Assembly: GCF_900964775.1 (NCBI RefSeq)
Contig: NC_041812.1
Coordinates: forward strand, 30,786,160 to 30,850,159
Reading direction: 5' to 3'
DNA length: 64,000 bases
Source: Scleropages formosus
Taxonomy: Eukaryota; Chordata; Actinopteri; Osteoglossiformes; Osteoglossidae
The notes under the pieces are model-generated. The model did not search any database and had not been told where the DNA came from. It saw nothing but the letters and a program-made list of their open reading frames with translations. Numbering within the stretch: position 1 is the stretch's first letter; each line of letters opens with the position of its first letter. The translations under genes and the position numbers were made by a program. Shown here one piece after another: positions 33,535 to 45,126 of the stretch.

Positions 33535-34517
33535 ATGAGCTTTAAAACCAGCCTTCCTTTTGACACAGGAATTGAATTTACACTGTATAATTTAACAAAG
33601 CAAACAATAACCTGATGAGCTACCTGTTAAGTTTTGTGTCAGACCTTTCATGTGTGGTTAAGGTACAGAGATACTCCAATGGTTTTAAAAAAAAGGGTCA
33701 TGAATGAAAGAATTGAACTTGAGTTATAGGGTTTAACAGAACAAGTACTAACATCAGGAGCTATATATTAAGGGAAGGATTGAGAGTTTTTACATGTGGT
33801 TAAGATACAGAGATGTTTCAATGGTTAAGAAAAAAGAAAGACTGGTCTTTAATCAATGAGTTGAACTTGGGCTGTTGGGTTTAAACAAGTACTAATCAGA
33901 CAAGTCACATACTACACTGGACATCCAACCTTTCACATGTGGTTAAGGTACAGAGATACTCGAATAGTTTTTAAAAAAAAAAGTGGTCTACAATAGAGGA
34001 ATTGAACTTGAGAGTTTAAAGGAAGGAGCACTAACCTGATGAGCCATATGCTAATCTCAGGGACTAGAATTTTACAGGTGGTTAAGGTATAGAGATATTC
34101 CCAAGTTTTTTTTTTTTTTTAAAGAAGGCACTGGTCTTTAATTGAGCTGAAGCTGGTAGGCAATGACTAAGTACTAACCTACTGAGCCACATACTATCCT
34201 GGAGAAACAAAACCTTCCACATGTGGTTAAGGTACAGAGATATTCCAATGGATTAAAAAAAAAAGACTGGTCTTCAAATGAAGACTTGAACTTGGGCTGT
34301 TGGGCTTTTTAAAAAACCAAGTACTAACCTAATGAGCGACCTACTACACTAGAGATTAAAACTTTCACACGTGGTTAAGGTACAGAGATGCTCCAACGGT
34401 TTAAAAAAAAAAAAAAAGAGCAGTCTTCAGTAGAGGAACTGAACTTATACTGTAGGGTTTAAAAGAAAAAGTATTAACATGATGAGCTACACATTAAATT
34501 AAAGATTAAAACTTTAA
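33535..34517 (-). repeat. tandem array of tRNA-like ~145-bp repeats
   Basis: Mirror copy of the arrays at 45650-46930 and 57312-58592. Each unit, read on this strand, has CTGTACCTTAACCACATGTG, then an A-box-like TAGCTCATCAGGTTAG, then AAGTTCAATTCC, then a T-run. This array ends at about 34517, where homology to the rest of the duplicated arm stops. Confidence 0.7.
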
Positions 34518-34613
34518 TTTAATTTTCTTTCTGTACAAGACATTAAACTTATCCTTTTTCTATGTAGTGTTTTGTTCTTCACACATTTCTGTTCCACCCT
34601 TTTCCAAAAATGA

Positions 34614-34971
34614 GTGAAACTGAAATGGCACAGAGGCATCTTCTTAAACACTTGTGACTGTGGTAATAACCACACTTACTTGGCATTTTGTTTGTCTCTT
34701 GTGTAGGTCGGCTTCCTCTCCTTTTTCCGCATGGTGAGAGGTGTGGACTTGGGATCGTTCCTGCAGAATGCTTTCTTTGCAGTCTCCGTTGTGAGCATTG
34801 CAGGGATAGCCGCCCTTCTTCGCCCTAGAAGACTTCCTCTGGGATCCTTGCTTTGGCTGTTTTTTGCCTGAAGGCACAAAATCTCGATGAAAGAAGTTCC
34901 AAAAAAAGTCTGAACTCATAACCACAGTCACAAGTGCTTAAGAAGATGCCTCTGTGCCATTTCAGTTTCAC
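34614..34971. repeat. 51-bp inverted repeat enclosing an extra bcl2l10 second exon
   Basis: 34614-34664 and 34921-34971 are reverse complements with a single mismatch over 51 bases; the inside spacer is 256 bp. The arms contain TGGCACAGAGGCATC and CACTTGTGACTGTGG wording and are not found elsewhere in the window. Confidence 0.9.
34707..34871 (+). pseudogene. bcl2l10: extra, diverged bcl2l10 exon 2 without its own exon 1
   Basis: 165 nt with an intact acceptor (TGTGTAG) and open frame to TGA, 12 base differences (7 changing a residue) from the exon at 30663-30827. It encodes VGFLSFFRMVRGVDLGSF and keeps the hydrophobic anchor. The 40-odd bases of intron before it are identical to copy A, while the sequence after the stop differs. 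No exon 1 belongs to it in the local order. It may be the relic of an older duplicate, or serve copy A as an alternative last exon; the first seems likelier. Confidence 0.7.
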
Positions 34972-35040
34972 TAGGTTCTCTGTAACAAGTATTAGACAAT
35001 AGTGTAAGCTTTTAAACACCATCTGCTTATCAGTTGCTTA

Positions 35041-38000
35041 TCATGATGGCGCTGCGAACGGCCGCCTCGGTGTGGCGCTCCTAAGTTGTTTTACTGTTTT
35101 TGTTAGTTTGCCCTGTCTTTAGTTATACTCCGACAATCAGTTTTACCAGGGAAGAACTGCTGAACATTCGGCAGTACACACCACCCGACATTTTAGCGGT
35201 TTTCGACTATTCTGACGTTTTGCTGGACATTGTAGTCGGAGGTGCAGCGGCGCTACTCAAGCGCTCCAAGACGCGCAAGCGCGGAAAGCGAGCCGGCGCG
35301 CTTGTCAAGCTCCGAAAGCGCGGCTTTAGAACAGCGCTGCCTAGTATCCATCTGGCGAACCTCCGCTCCTTACCCAACAAAATGGACAAACTTTTCCTCC
35401 TGTCCCAAAGAAACAAGGACTTTTTAAACTCTGCTGCTCTGTGTTTCACGGAAACCTGGCTGAATGAAGCCATCCCGGACAGCGCGCTACATCTGCCGGG
35501 CTTCCAGCTGTTCAGAGCGGATCGCGACGCGGAATCAGCAGGGAAATCACGTGGCGGTGGGACATGCTTCTACATCAACGAAAGGTGGTGTACAGATGTA
35601 ACAGCGTTGAAGAAGATGTGCTGTCCCGACCTAGAAGCGCTCTTCATCAACTGCAAGCCTTTCTACTCGCCGCGGGAGTTTTCCTCGTTCATCCTCGTAA
35701 GTGTTTACATTCCACCGCAAGCGTGCGTGAACGCAGCGCTGCAACAGCTAGGCGACCAGATCACTGACACAGAGCAACAACACCCGGACTCTGTTATAAT
35801 CATTCTCGGGGACTTTAATAAAGCACATCTCTCCCGTGAACTGCCAAAATACAGACACCATATTACATGTCCCACCAGAGACAGTAATATTTTGGACCAC
35901 TGCTACACCACAGTAAAGGATGCATATCACTCTGTTCCACGGGCAGCTTTGGGGCTCTCTGATCACTGCCTGGTTCATATTATACCGACCTACAGGCAGA
36001 AACTGAAATCAGCTAAACCTGTAATAAGGACTGTTAAAAGATGGACTGGGGAAGCAGAGCAGGACTTACAAGCCTGCTTCGAGTGCACTGATTGGAGTGT
36101 TTTTGAGGCTGCTGCTAGCGATTTAGATGAGCTCACAGACTCTGTAACATCATATGTCAGTTTCTGCGAGGATATGTGGATCCCTACCAGGACTCGTTTA
36201 ACATACAACAATGACAAACCGTGGTTCACTGCAAAACTCAGACAGCTTCGTCAGGCCAAAGAAGACGCCTACAAGAACGGGGATGGAGTCTTGTATAAAC
36301 AGGCCAAAAACATACTGGCAAAGGAGATCAGAGTGGCTAAGAGAAACTACTCTGAAAAGCTGAAGAAACAGTTTTCAGCCAACGATCCTGCATCGGTGTG
36401 GAAAGGCCTGAAAGACATCACAAATTACAAGACACCACCCCCCGGCACCGTGTCAACTCAACAACTGGCCGACGATTTGAATGAGTTTTATTGCAGGTTT
36501 GATAAACCCTGTCTCACACCCTACACCCATTCAGACCCTCTCTCCACAAATCAATTAACACCTCCAGTAACCCCCACCTTCCCCCCTCCTGCACCTTTGA
36601 TCTGTGAAGAGGAGGTGCGTCGGGTCTTCGTCAAACAGAAGACAAGGAAAGCACCAGGCCGAGACGGCGTCTCACCGGCCTGCCTAAAAACCTGTGCTGA
36701 CCAGCTGGCCCCTATCTTCACAAAGATCTTCAATAGATCACTGGAGATGTGCGAAGTTCCTTCCTGCTTCAAACGCTCCACCATCATCCCCATCCCAAAG
36801 AAACCCAAAATCACAGGACTTAATGACTACAGACCTGTCGCCTTAACGTCTGTGGTCATGAAGTCACTTGAAAAACTGGTGTTGGACTACCTGAAAGACA
36901 TCACTGGACCCTTGCTGGACCCCCTGCAGTTTGCTTATCGAGCAAACAGGTCTGTGGATGATGCAGTCAACATGGGACTGCACTACCATCCTGCAACATC
37001 TGGACAAACCAGGGACTTATGCGAGAATCCTGTTCGTGGACTTCAGCTCAGCCTTCAACACCATCATCCCACACCTCCTCCTGTCCAAATTAACCCAACT
37101 CTCTGTGCCCACCTCCATCTGTCAGTGGATCACCAACTTTCTGACAGACAGGCAGCAGATAGTGAGGCTGGGAAAATTCTCATCCAATACTCGCACAATC
37201 AGTACTGGAGCCCCCCAGGGATGTGTGCTCTCCCCACTGCTCTTCTCCCTGTACACCAACGACTGCACCGCAAAAGACCCCTCTGTCAAACTCCTGAAGT
37301 TTGCAGATGACACCACACTCATCGGCCTCATCCGGGATGGTGACAAGTCTGCTTACAGACAGGAGGTCCAAGAGCTGGCTGTCTGGTGCAGTTATAACAA
37401 CCTGGAGCTGAACACGCTCAAAACAGTGGAGATGATCGTAGACTTCAGGAGAAACACCTCAGCATTATCCCCACTCACCATCATGAACACCACTGTGACA
37501 ACAGTGGAGTCATTCAGGTTCCTGGGCACCACCATCTCACAGGACCTGAAGTGGGAGCCCCACATAGACTCCATTGTGAAGAAGGCCCAGCAGAGGTTGT
37601 ACTTCCTTCGCCAGCTGAGGAAGTTCAACCTGCCACAGGAGCTACTGATGCAATTCTACTCCGCAGTCATTGAGTCTGTCCTCTGCACCTCTATAACTGT
37701 CTGGTTCGGCTCAGCTACGAAGTCAGACATCAGAAGACTACAACAGATAGTTCGGACTGCTGGAAGAATCATCGGCACATCCCCCCCAGCTCTCCAAGAA
37801 CTGCACTCGTCCAGAGTCAGTAAAAGGGCTAGCAAAATCATTCTAGACCCCTCGCATCCAGGCCACTTCCTCTTCGAACCCTTGCCATCTGGCCGGCGCT
37901 ACAGAGCACTGAGCACCAGGACAGCCAGGCACAAGAGAAGTTTCTTTCCTCAGGCCATCTACCTCATGAACACCTAAATCTCTCCCCTAGAGAGTAAACC

Positions 38001-38270
38001 AGTGCAATACATAATGCTATTTATATCTGTATTTATAACTATTTATCACATCATATCTCTTACTCACACTCCCTTGCATTTGTGTCTAGTGACGATTTTT
38101 GTATATTGGGTACTTTATATTTTTAAATATTTTTTGTCCCTTGTTCACATACTCTATCTTCTCACCTGTCTTGTCACTGTCATTCTGTCTGTGCTGTGGT
38201 AGTTCCTGTCACCAAGACAAATTCCTTGTATGTGTGAACATACTTGGCAATAAAGCTCGTTCTGATTCTG
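35041..38270 (+). mobile_element. CR1/L2-type LINE, nearly full length
   Basis: Starts ATGATGGCGCTGCGAACGGC and ends with a 3' UTR and AATAAAGCTCGTTCTGATTCTG, the tail type of fish L2-like LINEs. The ORF2-type protein runs from about 35100 to 37977. Its apurinic-type endonuclease motifs include CFTETWLNEA, ILGDFNKAH and LSDHCLVH; its reverse transcriptase motifs include RKAPGRDGVSPACLK, DYRPVALTS, GAPQGCVLSPLLF and the catalytic FADDTTL. Two overlapping frames (35100-37310 and 36931-37977) show one frameshift at about 36960-36990; otherwise it is intact, so insertion is recent. No target-site duplication is seen, because the 3' end abuts the truncated tandem array. Confidence 0.88.
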
Positions 38271-38563
38271 AATGTTTGTGGGTTTAGAACAATAAAGCAT
38301 CATAATGCATGTCAGACGTGCGCTGAGAGACTCTTGCCACATTGTGAAAATTGTTACACATCCGCACTGCTTTCTTAATTTCGACCTACATACAGCAACC
38401 ACAAGAAAGGTTTGTTAAAGAAGTTTTGTGATCGTTTACCACAAGCAGAACCACTGCCGATTTCCATTCACTTTTAGCTGCTTCATGGAAGTAAAGACTA
38501 GTGTATACACAAGCAGTCTGCGTAGAACAATTACGGACATGTTTACACACAAGTTCTACCTAC

Positions 38564-38968
38564 CCAGCCACCGTTGTGCAGAAGCCATTCTCCGTGCTCC
38601 TCGCTGAGGTAGCGAGCGATCGTCTCCGCTAACCTTCTGTTGCTGACGTCCACTCCCCGGGATGAGAGCTCGCTCGCTAGCATTCCTGCGAATGCAAAAA
38701 GCGCTACGACTCTTCCCCAGTTCAACTGTCCGTCATGCGCCAGCGCTGCCATGGTCTGCTTCAGACTGGTCAGGAAGTCGGGTTCAGAGTTGTCCAAGAA
38801 GTTCTGCACTAAGGTTTGAAATGTTGACCGATGTTGCCTCTCCGTTTGCTTCGCCAGTTGTCTCATGGCTTTGGCTGACTCGCTTGGAGGGTCTTGCCGG
38901 ATCCCAGTGCAGAAACCCACATAATCCTTTGCCACCAGCAAGGTCTCCCTCTCCAATGGGCTGGACAT
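38564..38968 (-). pseudogene. bcl2l10: bcl2l10 copy B, exon 1 only
   Basis: Exon 1 encodes the same 135 residues as copy A, with BH1 and most of BH2 and an intact donor. The intron continues only to 38271, where the LINE begins; exon 2, with the end of BH2 and the membrane anchor, is gone. The upstream region with the CG island and TGACGCAAT element is kept. Any product would read into the intron (adding VGRTCV, then stop) and lack the anchor. The nearest exon 2 (34707-34871) lies on the other strand. Confidence 0.85.
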
Positions 38969-39829
38969 TTTCTACAAAAACACAAAAAAGCACAACGCAC
39001 AGTGGCTTTAATGCTGGCTACGCTTCCTCGGCACAATACTTAACGCCAGCTACTGGAAACACTTCAGTTACGCGCTTAAAATTACTACAAGATCACCTTG
39101 TGTGCTGTATACCATGTTAACACAGCAACGGCCCCTTGCACTCTGATATAATCATCAGTAGCAAAACCTGCGATTAATACTTTGTTTTTATTCAACGCAC
39201 TTAAAGGATTCAACTCCTTTACCGCAAATTAACAGGGTAAAATACCCCCCCCCCCCCCCCCCCAAGGCACCACACAGTAGGGTGCATTTCTTGGAACTTG
39301 AACCTACAAACTTCAGGTTTCTTGAGCCTGTCCTTAACCACTTATACTACCTTCTTGTATTACACTTAATCATTAAAACCAACACATTTTGGTTCTACTA
39401 TATAATAAAGGCAACTTACCACTTTTTATATGCATTTCTTTTACCGCGCAGAAATACGGTTTAAACGGCACACTTGTACAAAAGTACCTGTTAATATATA
39501 CATATATATAAACGCTTCGCTAGACAAGTACAGTATGAGTATTAATATTTACTAACCACACAAAACACAGGTGCCAGTAGGACTTGAAGTAAATGAAGCG
39601 GGAGTTCGATTTTACTGGACACAGACAGAACAACAGAACACATTTCACCACCTGATTATATTTGCTTCTCTTTGCAGCTCCAAATTTCAAACAAACACGA
39701 GGACCACGGGTGAACTCAGAAAACTGTTTTCGTTTTTTTGTAAAAATGTAGTTGAACTTGAAGAAGGTTCGAGAAACTTCAAACCAGTTAGTGTTTGAGA
39801 AGCCCTGCGCTGACGATGGATAACTACAG

Positions 39830-40440
39830 TATCTAACGCCGGTGTTTTAATACATAGATGTTAAATAAATATGATGGGGAAAAAAAGAACTTAGAGCACT
39901 AAATGTGTTCACGAGCAGGCAGGATTTCTGAACCCTCCAATGTTACAGTAAAACACTCGGTAAGAAGGCGAAAGGCGAATGACCGTTAGTTACGTTAAAC
40001 GGTCCGCCGGCGCGCGCTCCGCTTCAGAGAAGCCTGACGGGACTCAGCGCGCGCCGGAGCCGCGAAAACTGAGAAACTCGCGGAAAATCCGTCATTTATT
40101 GGGCGACTTGCAGCAGAACGTTGTTTTTAACTAATTATTATAATACCATTGATTGGTCAGTTTAAAACAGACACCCACCAGAACAGAAATCAAATGGCGT
40201 CGAACTCACGATGCGCGGCGCCTCAGAGCTCACACCTGTAGCTCAGCCTTTCGCGACAGTGAATATATACACTCACCTCCCGGGCTCCTATTAAATACGA
40301 GTGCTGAACGTTCCAAGCGAGGACATGACGCAATAATTGTTACCGTGGTTACCACGGCCTTCGTTCTATTCGAACGAACGATTGTTAACGTTCTCTGAAA
40401 ACTTATTTGCTCCTCCAAGTCAGTTAGTTCTCCTGTGGCC
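39830..40440 (-). promoter_or_regulatory. bcl2l10: bcl2l10 copy B upstream region, CG island and TGACGCAAT element
   Basis: CG-rich block at about 40000-40100 and TGACGCAAT at 40326-40334, the reverse complement of the element kept in copy A. The identical block serves copy C at about 51490-52100 (element 51986-51994). Promoter function is inferred from CpG density and conservation between diverged copies. Confidence 0.5.
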
Positions 40441-40719
40441 AACGGTGGCTGTGAAAATGATGACCATTCCAGAGAGTCTAGAAATACTGTATCTGAATCA
40501 TATAATACACGAAAACGGGCTAAATAAAAATGTCACAATTTTATCAGACACAGGTTTTCATAACACAATAACAATTCGAGGTACAACACAGGAACTGTTA
40601 TTTGTTGGTGATGTAGCATCTTCCTGCAAAAAATGAAAGAAATCACGTTATTTGTTCTACAGCATTAGAACCCCAATGAGTGTTCAATATTGATTTAATT
40701 CCTCACTAAAAAGTTCAGG

Positions 40720-41805
40720 TTCAAGGTTTATTGTCACAGGTACAAGTACCCTGTACAAGTACCATGAAATCCTTGTCCGAGTGCTTCTCCACAAACTATG
40801 AACAAAAAAATAATAGATAATACTGCACAAAACAACAACAATAAATAACAATAGACAGCCAGAGTACTTAAAACTGAGAATACTTGAAGTAACAATGTAA
40901 TGAGCTGATGTGCTCGGAGGGAACAGTCCAACTCTAGTGAAGTTTGAACATTGGTGGGTGTTGTATACTCTTACAGCGGTGGGGTAAAAGCTGTTCCTGT
41001 ACCTAGCTGTGCGGGTTCGAATAGACCCGAGCCGTTTTGCAGATGGTAGGGAAGAGAAGAGCGCCCGTGCTGGGTGACTATGATCTTTCATGATGCGCAT
41101 CGCCTTTCTGAGGCAGCGCGTGGTGTAGGTGTCCTCGACTGCTGGTAGCTGTGTGCTAATGGTTTCCTGAGCTGTTTTGACCACCCTCTGCAAGGCTTTC
41201 TTCTCCTGTACGGAGCAGTTGCCACACCAGGATGTAATACACCCTGTGAAGACGGACTCCACAGCACACCTACAGAAAGTGGTGAGGACTGTAGTGGACA
41301 TCCGGGCTTTCTTCAGACACATGAGGAAGTGGAGATGTTGATGGGCCTTTTTGATGGTTGATCCTGTGTGCTCAGTCCATGTGAGGTTGGCAGTGAGGGT
41401 GACCCCTAGGAATCTGAAGCTGTTGACCCTCTCTACAAAGGCCCCTCCTATGTAGATGGGTGCCTGAACCGTATCCTGTTTCCTGAAGTCAATCACCAGC
41501 TCCTTAGTTTTACTGACATTGCGAGACAGGTTGTTGTCCTGGCACCGCTCTGCCAGGAGCCTCACCTCCTCTCCGTAGGCCGTCTCATCGTTGTTGGTGA
41601 TCAGACCCACAACGGTGGTATCGTCAGCAAACTTTATGACGGTGTTGGAGCTGTGCCTGGCCACACAGTCATGTGTGAACGAGGAATACAGCACCGGGCT
41701 CAGGACGCTTCCCTGTGGAGTGCCAGTGTTGAGGATAAGTGGGGAGGAGGTATTACTGCCAATCCGCACACGCTGGGGTCTGTTGGTGAGGAGCGTTATC
41801 AATTG
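40720..41805 (-). mobile_element. 5'-truncated LINE, reverse-transcriptase half (unit 1)
   Basis: One open frame on the - strand encodes the second half of a CR1/L2-like reverse transcriptase: GTPQGSVLSPVLY, FADDTTVVGL, FRFLGVTL, then the C-terminal domain to TAVRVYNTH. The 3' UTR contains TTCAAGGTTTATTGTCAC (complement). It is truncated at 41805, before the palm's first motifs. The copy in unit 2 is at 52380-53465. It differs in sequence from the LINE at 35041, so it is another family. Confidence 0.85.
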
Positions 41806-41990
41806 ACAAATATTGTCATGGTATCTGTCTCAGAACTGTAGCATTTTGAAAAAAAAAAATATCCCTTTACAGAATTTAATCAACTTTCGTTATTTGTCTT
41901 CAAATGGGAGACTGTGGGAAATGGAGGGAAAACACAGAAAAAATACATACACATTGGCTCCTTATTACGTTCGCATGAGTTACACATTAG

Positions 41991-42194
41991 GGGGTGCAGT
42001 GGCCCGGCGGTGGCGCGGTCGGTTGGACCAGGTCCTGCTTTCCGGTGGGTCTGGGGTTTGAGTCCCGCTGGGGGTGCCTTGCGGTGAACTGGCGTCCCGT
42101 CCTGGGTGTGTCCCCTCCCCCTCCGGCCTTACGCCCTGTGTTGCCAGGTTAGGCTCTGGCTCCCCGTGACCCCGGATGGGACAAGCGGTTCAGA

Positions 42195-42231
<37 letters not shown>
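41991..42231 (+). mobile_element. tRNA-derived SINE (family 1), unit 1
   Basis: Same family as 5254 and 7586, with an extended 5' end (GGGGTGCAGTGGCCCGGCGG) and a (GT)n tail at about 42198-42230. The unit 2 copy (53651-53893) has a tail two bases longer, one of the few differences between units. Confidence 0.85.
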
Positions 42232-42233
<2 letters not shown>

Positions 42234-42518
42234 GGGAATTGTGGGGGAAAAATATAAAACAGTTGTTCAACTGCTCTGGGGGCTGACAGGGGTAATAAGG
42301 GGGTGAGTGCCTGTTGGGGAGTGTGTAAAGTTGGCTTGTTAATCCTTAAGGAAAAGGACCCCCCAGGAAATCCTACTGGAGCATAGGTGGCGTTCACTCC
42401 ACAGAATGTTCTTTTTGGGCGTATTGTTTTGAGAAAGTCAGTGCATTTTCTATCATGCAAGGTAGGGTGCTTGGAGTGGACACCACATGGATGGACCAAC
42501 ATTTGAGCTATGTGTTAG

Positions 42519-42718
42519 CTGGTAGTGTAGTGGTGTTAGAGTTGCTCCCTTTAGATCTAAAGATTACAGGTTTAATCCCCACCTCTGGCTGTACTACCTT
42601 TGAGTAAGGTACTTACCTTAAATTGGGCCAGTAAAATTACCCAGCTGCCCAAATGGGTAAATAATTGTAAGTACCTTAACATCATAAGTCACTTTGGAGA
42701 AAAGCATCAGCCAAACGT
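42519..42718 (+). mobile_element. SINE family 2, unit 1
   Basis: Head with GGTAGTGTAGTGGTGTTAGAG and B-box-like CAGGTTTAATCCCC; body TACCTTTGAGTAAGGTACTT; tail CACTTTGGAGAAAAGCATC. The unit 2 copy is at about 54181-54380. A third member lies at 45407-45625 (57069-57287). Confidence 0.75.
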
Positions 42719-42885
42719 ATATGTCTATGCTTCAGTGGAGGGTTTGTCCTGCATTGTTCTTTTAGATGAACTGCTCCCATTTTGTATAACTGATAAACAT
42801 TTGATAATCGGGGGGATTTTAACATACAGGTCGAAGGGAAGGGGAATGTAAGGACTAAACATCTTAAAACTTTTACTGGTAGATT

Positions 42886-42967
42886 TTGACGTTGATGGGC
42901 CTTTTTGGTGGTTGATGCTGTGTGCTCAGTCCATGTGAGTTTGGCAGTGAGGGTGAAGACCCCTAGG
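42886..42967 (-). mobile_element. LINE fragment
   Basis: About 80 bases closely matching part of the LINE at 40720-41805 (the stretch near 41335-41410, with GTGTGCTCAGTCCATGTGAG). A second insertion remnant of the same family; the unit 2 copy is at 54548-54629. Confidence 0.65.
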
Positions 42968-43249
42968 GACCTCTATGACGGTTTTAAAGTATGCAACCCC
43001 AGTCATCTGAGCATTGTCTGGCACAATAGCTAAGGGGCATGCAGCCACCTTGACAATATTAAGGATTATAGGGACTTGTTTCACATAGCTGGATCTCAGA
43101 CCATCATATTAATCAGTTCTGGATTGGTGGGAGACTATAAGGTTAAAGTATTACTAAACAATATTGTGTCTGGCGTAAAGCTTAGTCACTTAGGGCAATC
43201 TGGAAAACTGACAAAAAACTTCAGAAGCTCTATATCAGGAAGGATAACT

Positions 43250-43830
43250 TGATAACTAAGCTGAGCCTGCTGGGTCTGACCACCTCCCTCTGCAACTGGA
43301 TCCTGGACTTTTTTGGCTGGGAGACCCCAGTCCGTCATGATCGGAAACTCCACCTCCAGCACAACCACGCTGAACACCGGTGCTCCCCAGGACTGTGTGC
43401 TCAGTCCACTGCTGTTTACCCTACTGACTCATGACTGTGTTGCAAAGTACAGTTCAAATCATATCAAGTTTGCTGATGACACTACAGCTGTGGGTCTCAT
43501 CAGCAACAATGATGAGTCGGCGTACAGAGAGGAGGTGAACCAGCTCACAGAATGGTGTAAAGACAACAATCTATCTCTTAATGTTGATAAGACTAAAGAG
43601 ATGATTGTTGACTTCAGGAGGACCCAAGTAGACCACTCGCCACTGCACGTCAACGGAACAACTGTGGAGAGAGTCAAAAACTCCAAGTTTCTTGGTGTGC
43701 ACATGGCGGAGGACCTCTCCTGGACTCTCAACACCACCTGCCTAGCCAAGAAGGCCCAGCAGCATCTTCACTTCTTACGGAGGCTGAAGAGAGCCAGACT
43801 CTTGGGTCTTATGCGTGTCATCGCTGAGCA
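43250..43830 (+). mobile_element. LINE reverse-transcriptase fragment, unit 1
   Basis: Encodes a palm/thumb piece: LNTGAPQDCVLSPLLF, FADDTTAVGLIS, LNVDKTKEMIVDFRR and FLGVHMAEDLSW. The frame shifts near 43310. It stops just before the synaptotagmin relic. Unit 2 copy: 54912-55492. Confidence 0.8.
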
Positions 43831-43898
43831 GAGATGCGGGATGATGCAGCTCCCTTGGCTGACATGTCCAACATGTCATCCTTCCCCCTACTTGCCAG

Positions 43899-44660
43899 AT
43901 CCCTTACTCCGAGTTGGGGGGCCAAACCCTGGTGATGCAGGCGTATGACTTTGACCACTTTTCCAAGCATGACGTGATTGGCAAGGTTAAGATCCCTATG
44001 AACATGGTGGACCCGGGCAAACCGCTGCACGAGTGGAGAGGAAGGGGAGGTAGGCCTCTTCAACATTGTCCTCTTCTGTTGCTCGGCCTAGGAAGAGAAG
44101 CTGGATGACATCTGCATCTCCCTCCGTCACATGCCCATGGCAGGCAAGCTCACCGTCAACGTGATGGAAGCCAAGAACCTTAAAAATACAGATTTCAGCG
44201 ACCTCTCAGGTGACCTACCCTGCTATGTCTTTGTCCCGCAGGGGTCCAGAGACCGTGCCACTAACATCCCCCTATCGCCAAATGTCCCCGTATCCAGACT
44301 GTGGTTCTGGCAGCACAACAGGAGGCGGCTGAAGAAGGAGACGTCGACAGTGAAGAACAGACTCAACCTGTAATTGAAACGAGAGCTTCAGCTTCAAAGT
44401 TTCTTTCAAACAGATTGGGCGAGGTGGAGAGTGCACCGCCGGGGCCCCCGTGAGGTGCTACCGCTCATGCTGCTCTAACGCGTCATTTCCGTGCAGGTCC
44501 TAATAACCGTGTATAACTGCGACCAGCTGGGCAACGACGACGCCACCGGCAAGACCTTCATCGGCTACGGCACGATGGTCAGACATGCTGGCCAACCCCT
44601 GGCAGCTTGCGCCCCGTGGCTCAGTGGCGCACACACTGTAGTTCAAGGAGGAGTTGGATG
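43899..44660 (+). pseudogene. synaptotagmin (Syt1/2-like) gene fragment, unit 1
   Basis: Exon-like blocks with splice-like borders. 43899-44048 encodes the end of C2A ([20 protein letters not shown] and [13 protein letters not shown], keeping Ca-binding Asp residues). 44092-44211 encodes the linker and start of C2B ([20 protein letters not shown]). About 44310-44425 encodes HNRRRLKKETSTVKN, then a stop and a shift, then ESFSFKVSFKQI. 44498-44660 encodes VLITVYNCDQLGNDDATGK, then a frameshift before DMLANP. Upstream exons (membrane anchor, start of C2A) are missing. Retained introns, though very short, mean a DNA-level copy, not a retrocopy. Unit 2 copy: 55561-56322 with the same lesions. Confidence 0.75.
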
Positions 44661-45079
44661 TAGTGCTGAAGGAACCTCGCTGCTAGAAGGATCCCTGAGG
44701 GGTCACCCCCCGTTCACGTGCTCGTAACTAACTAGGCTAACCGTTAGGGAGTAGACATGGCGCGCTTGTCCTGCTTCTGCTGGTCTGTGTCTGTGGGGGG
44801 GAGGGAACACGTGTGCAGAGGCCTGGGAGAACGGCTTTGGCGTGAACGGCCCAGCAGGTTGCGGTAAACTCTTCGGAGCGGCGCGAGCAGACGGCAGATG
44901 AGATGCGTGCAGGAGCAGCACAACGACAACACTCAGTTTCCAAAGTTACGCGTTCGAGACCATGCCTGACGCTCTGATGTTCGGGTTTACCGCATCTTAA
45001 CTGCAATAAATGGGATTGAACGTGAAGGTGGTGGGAAGGTGACAGTGTGTGTGTTGAGCACCCTGCCAGACACATGGCT

Positions 45080-45126
45080 CAGGGTTCCACCAGTGCAGTA
45101 AACCCCAGTGCACTGGTGGAACCCTG
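45080..45126. repeat. perfect 18-bp hairpin
   Basis: Stem 45080-45097 and 45109-45126 are perfect reverse complements, with an 11-base loop. It lies in otherwise featureless sequence after the synaptotagmin relic. The unit 2 copy is at 56742-56788. Confidence 0.85.

Larger units (their letters stand above)
29460..34517 (+). repeat. inverted-repeat arm (near-identical to 45942-51000, other strand)
   Basis: This 5.06-kb arm reads almost base for base as the reverse complement of the region holding copy C. The sum of matching coordinates stays at 80477 from 30663 to 32548, so there are virtually no indels over that stretch. It covers bcl2l10 exons 1 and 2, the downstream candidate exons and the tRNA-like repeat block. 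The spacer to the other arm is about 11.4 kb. Confidence 0.85.
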
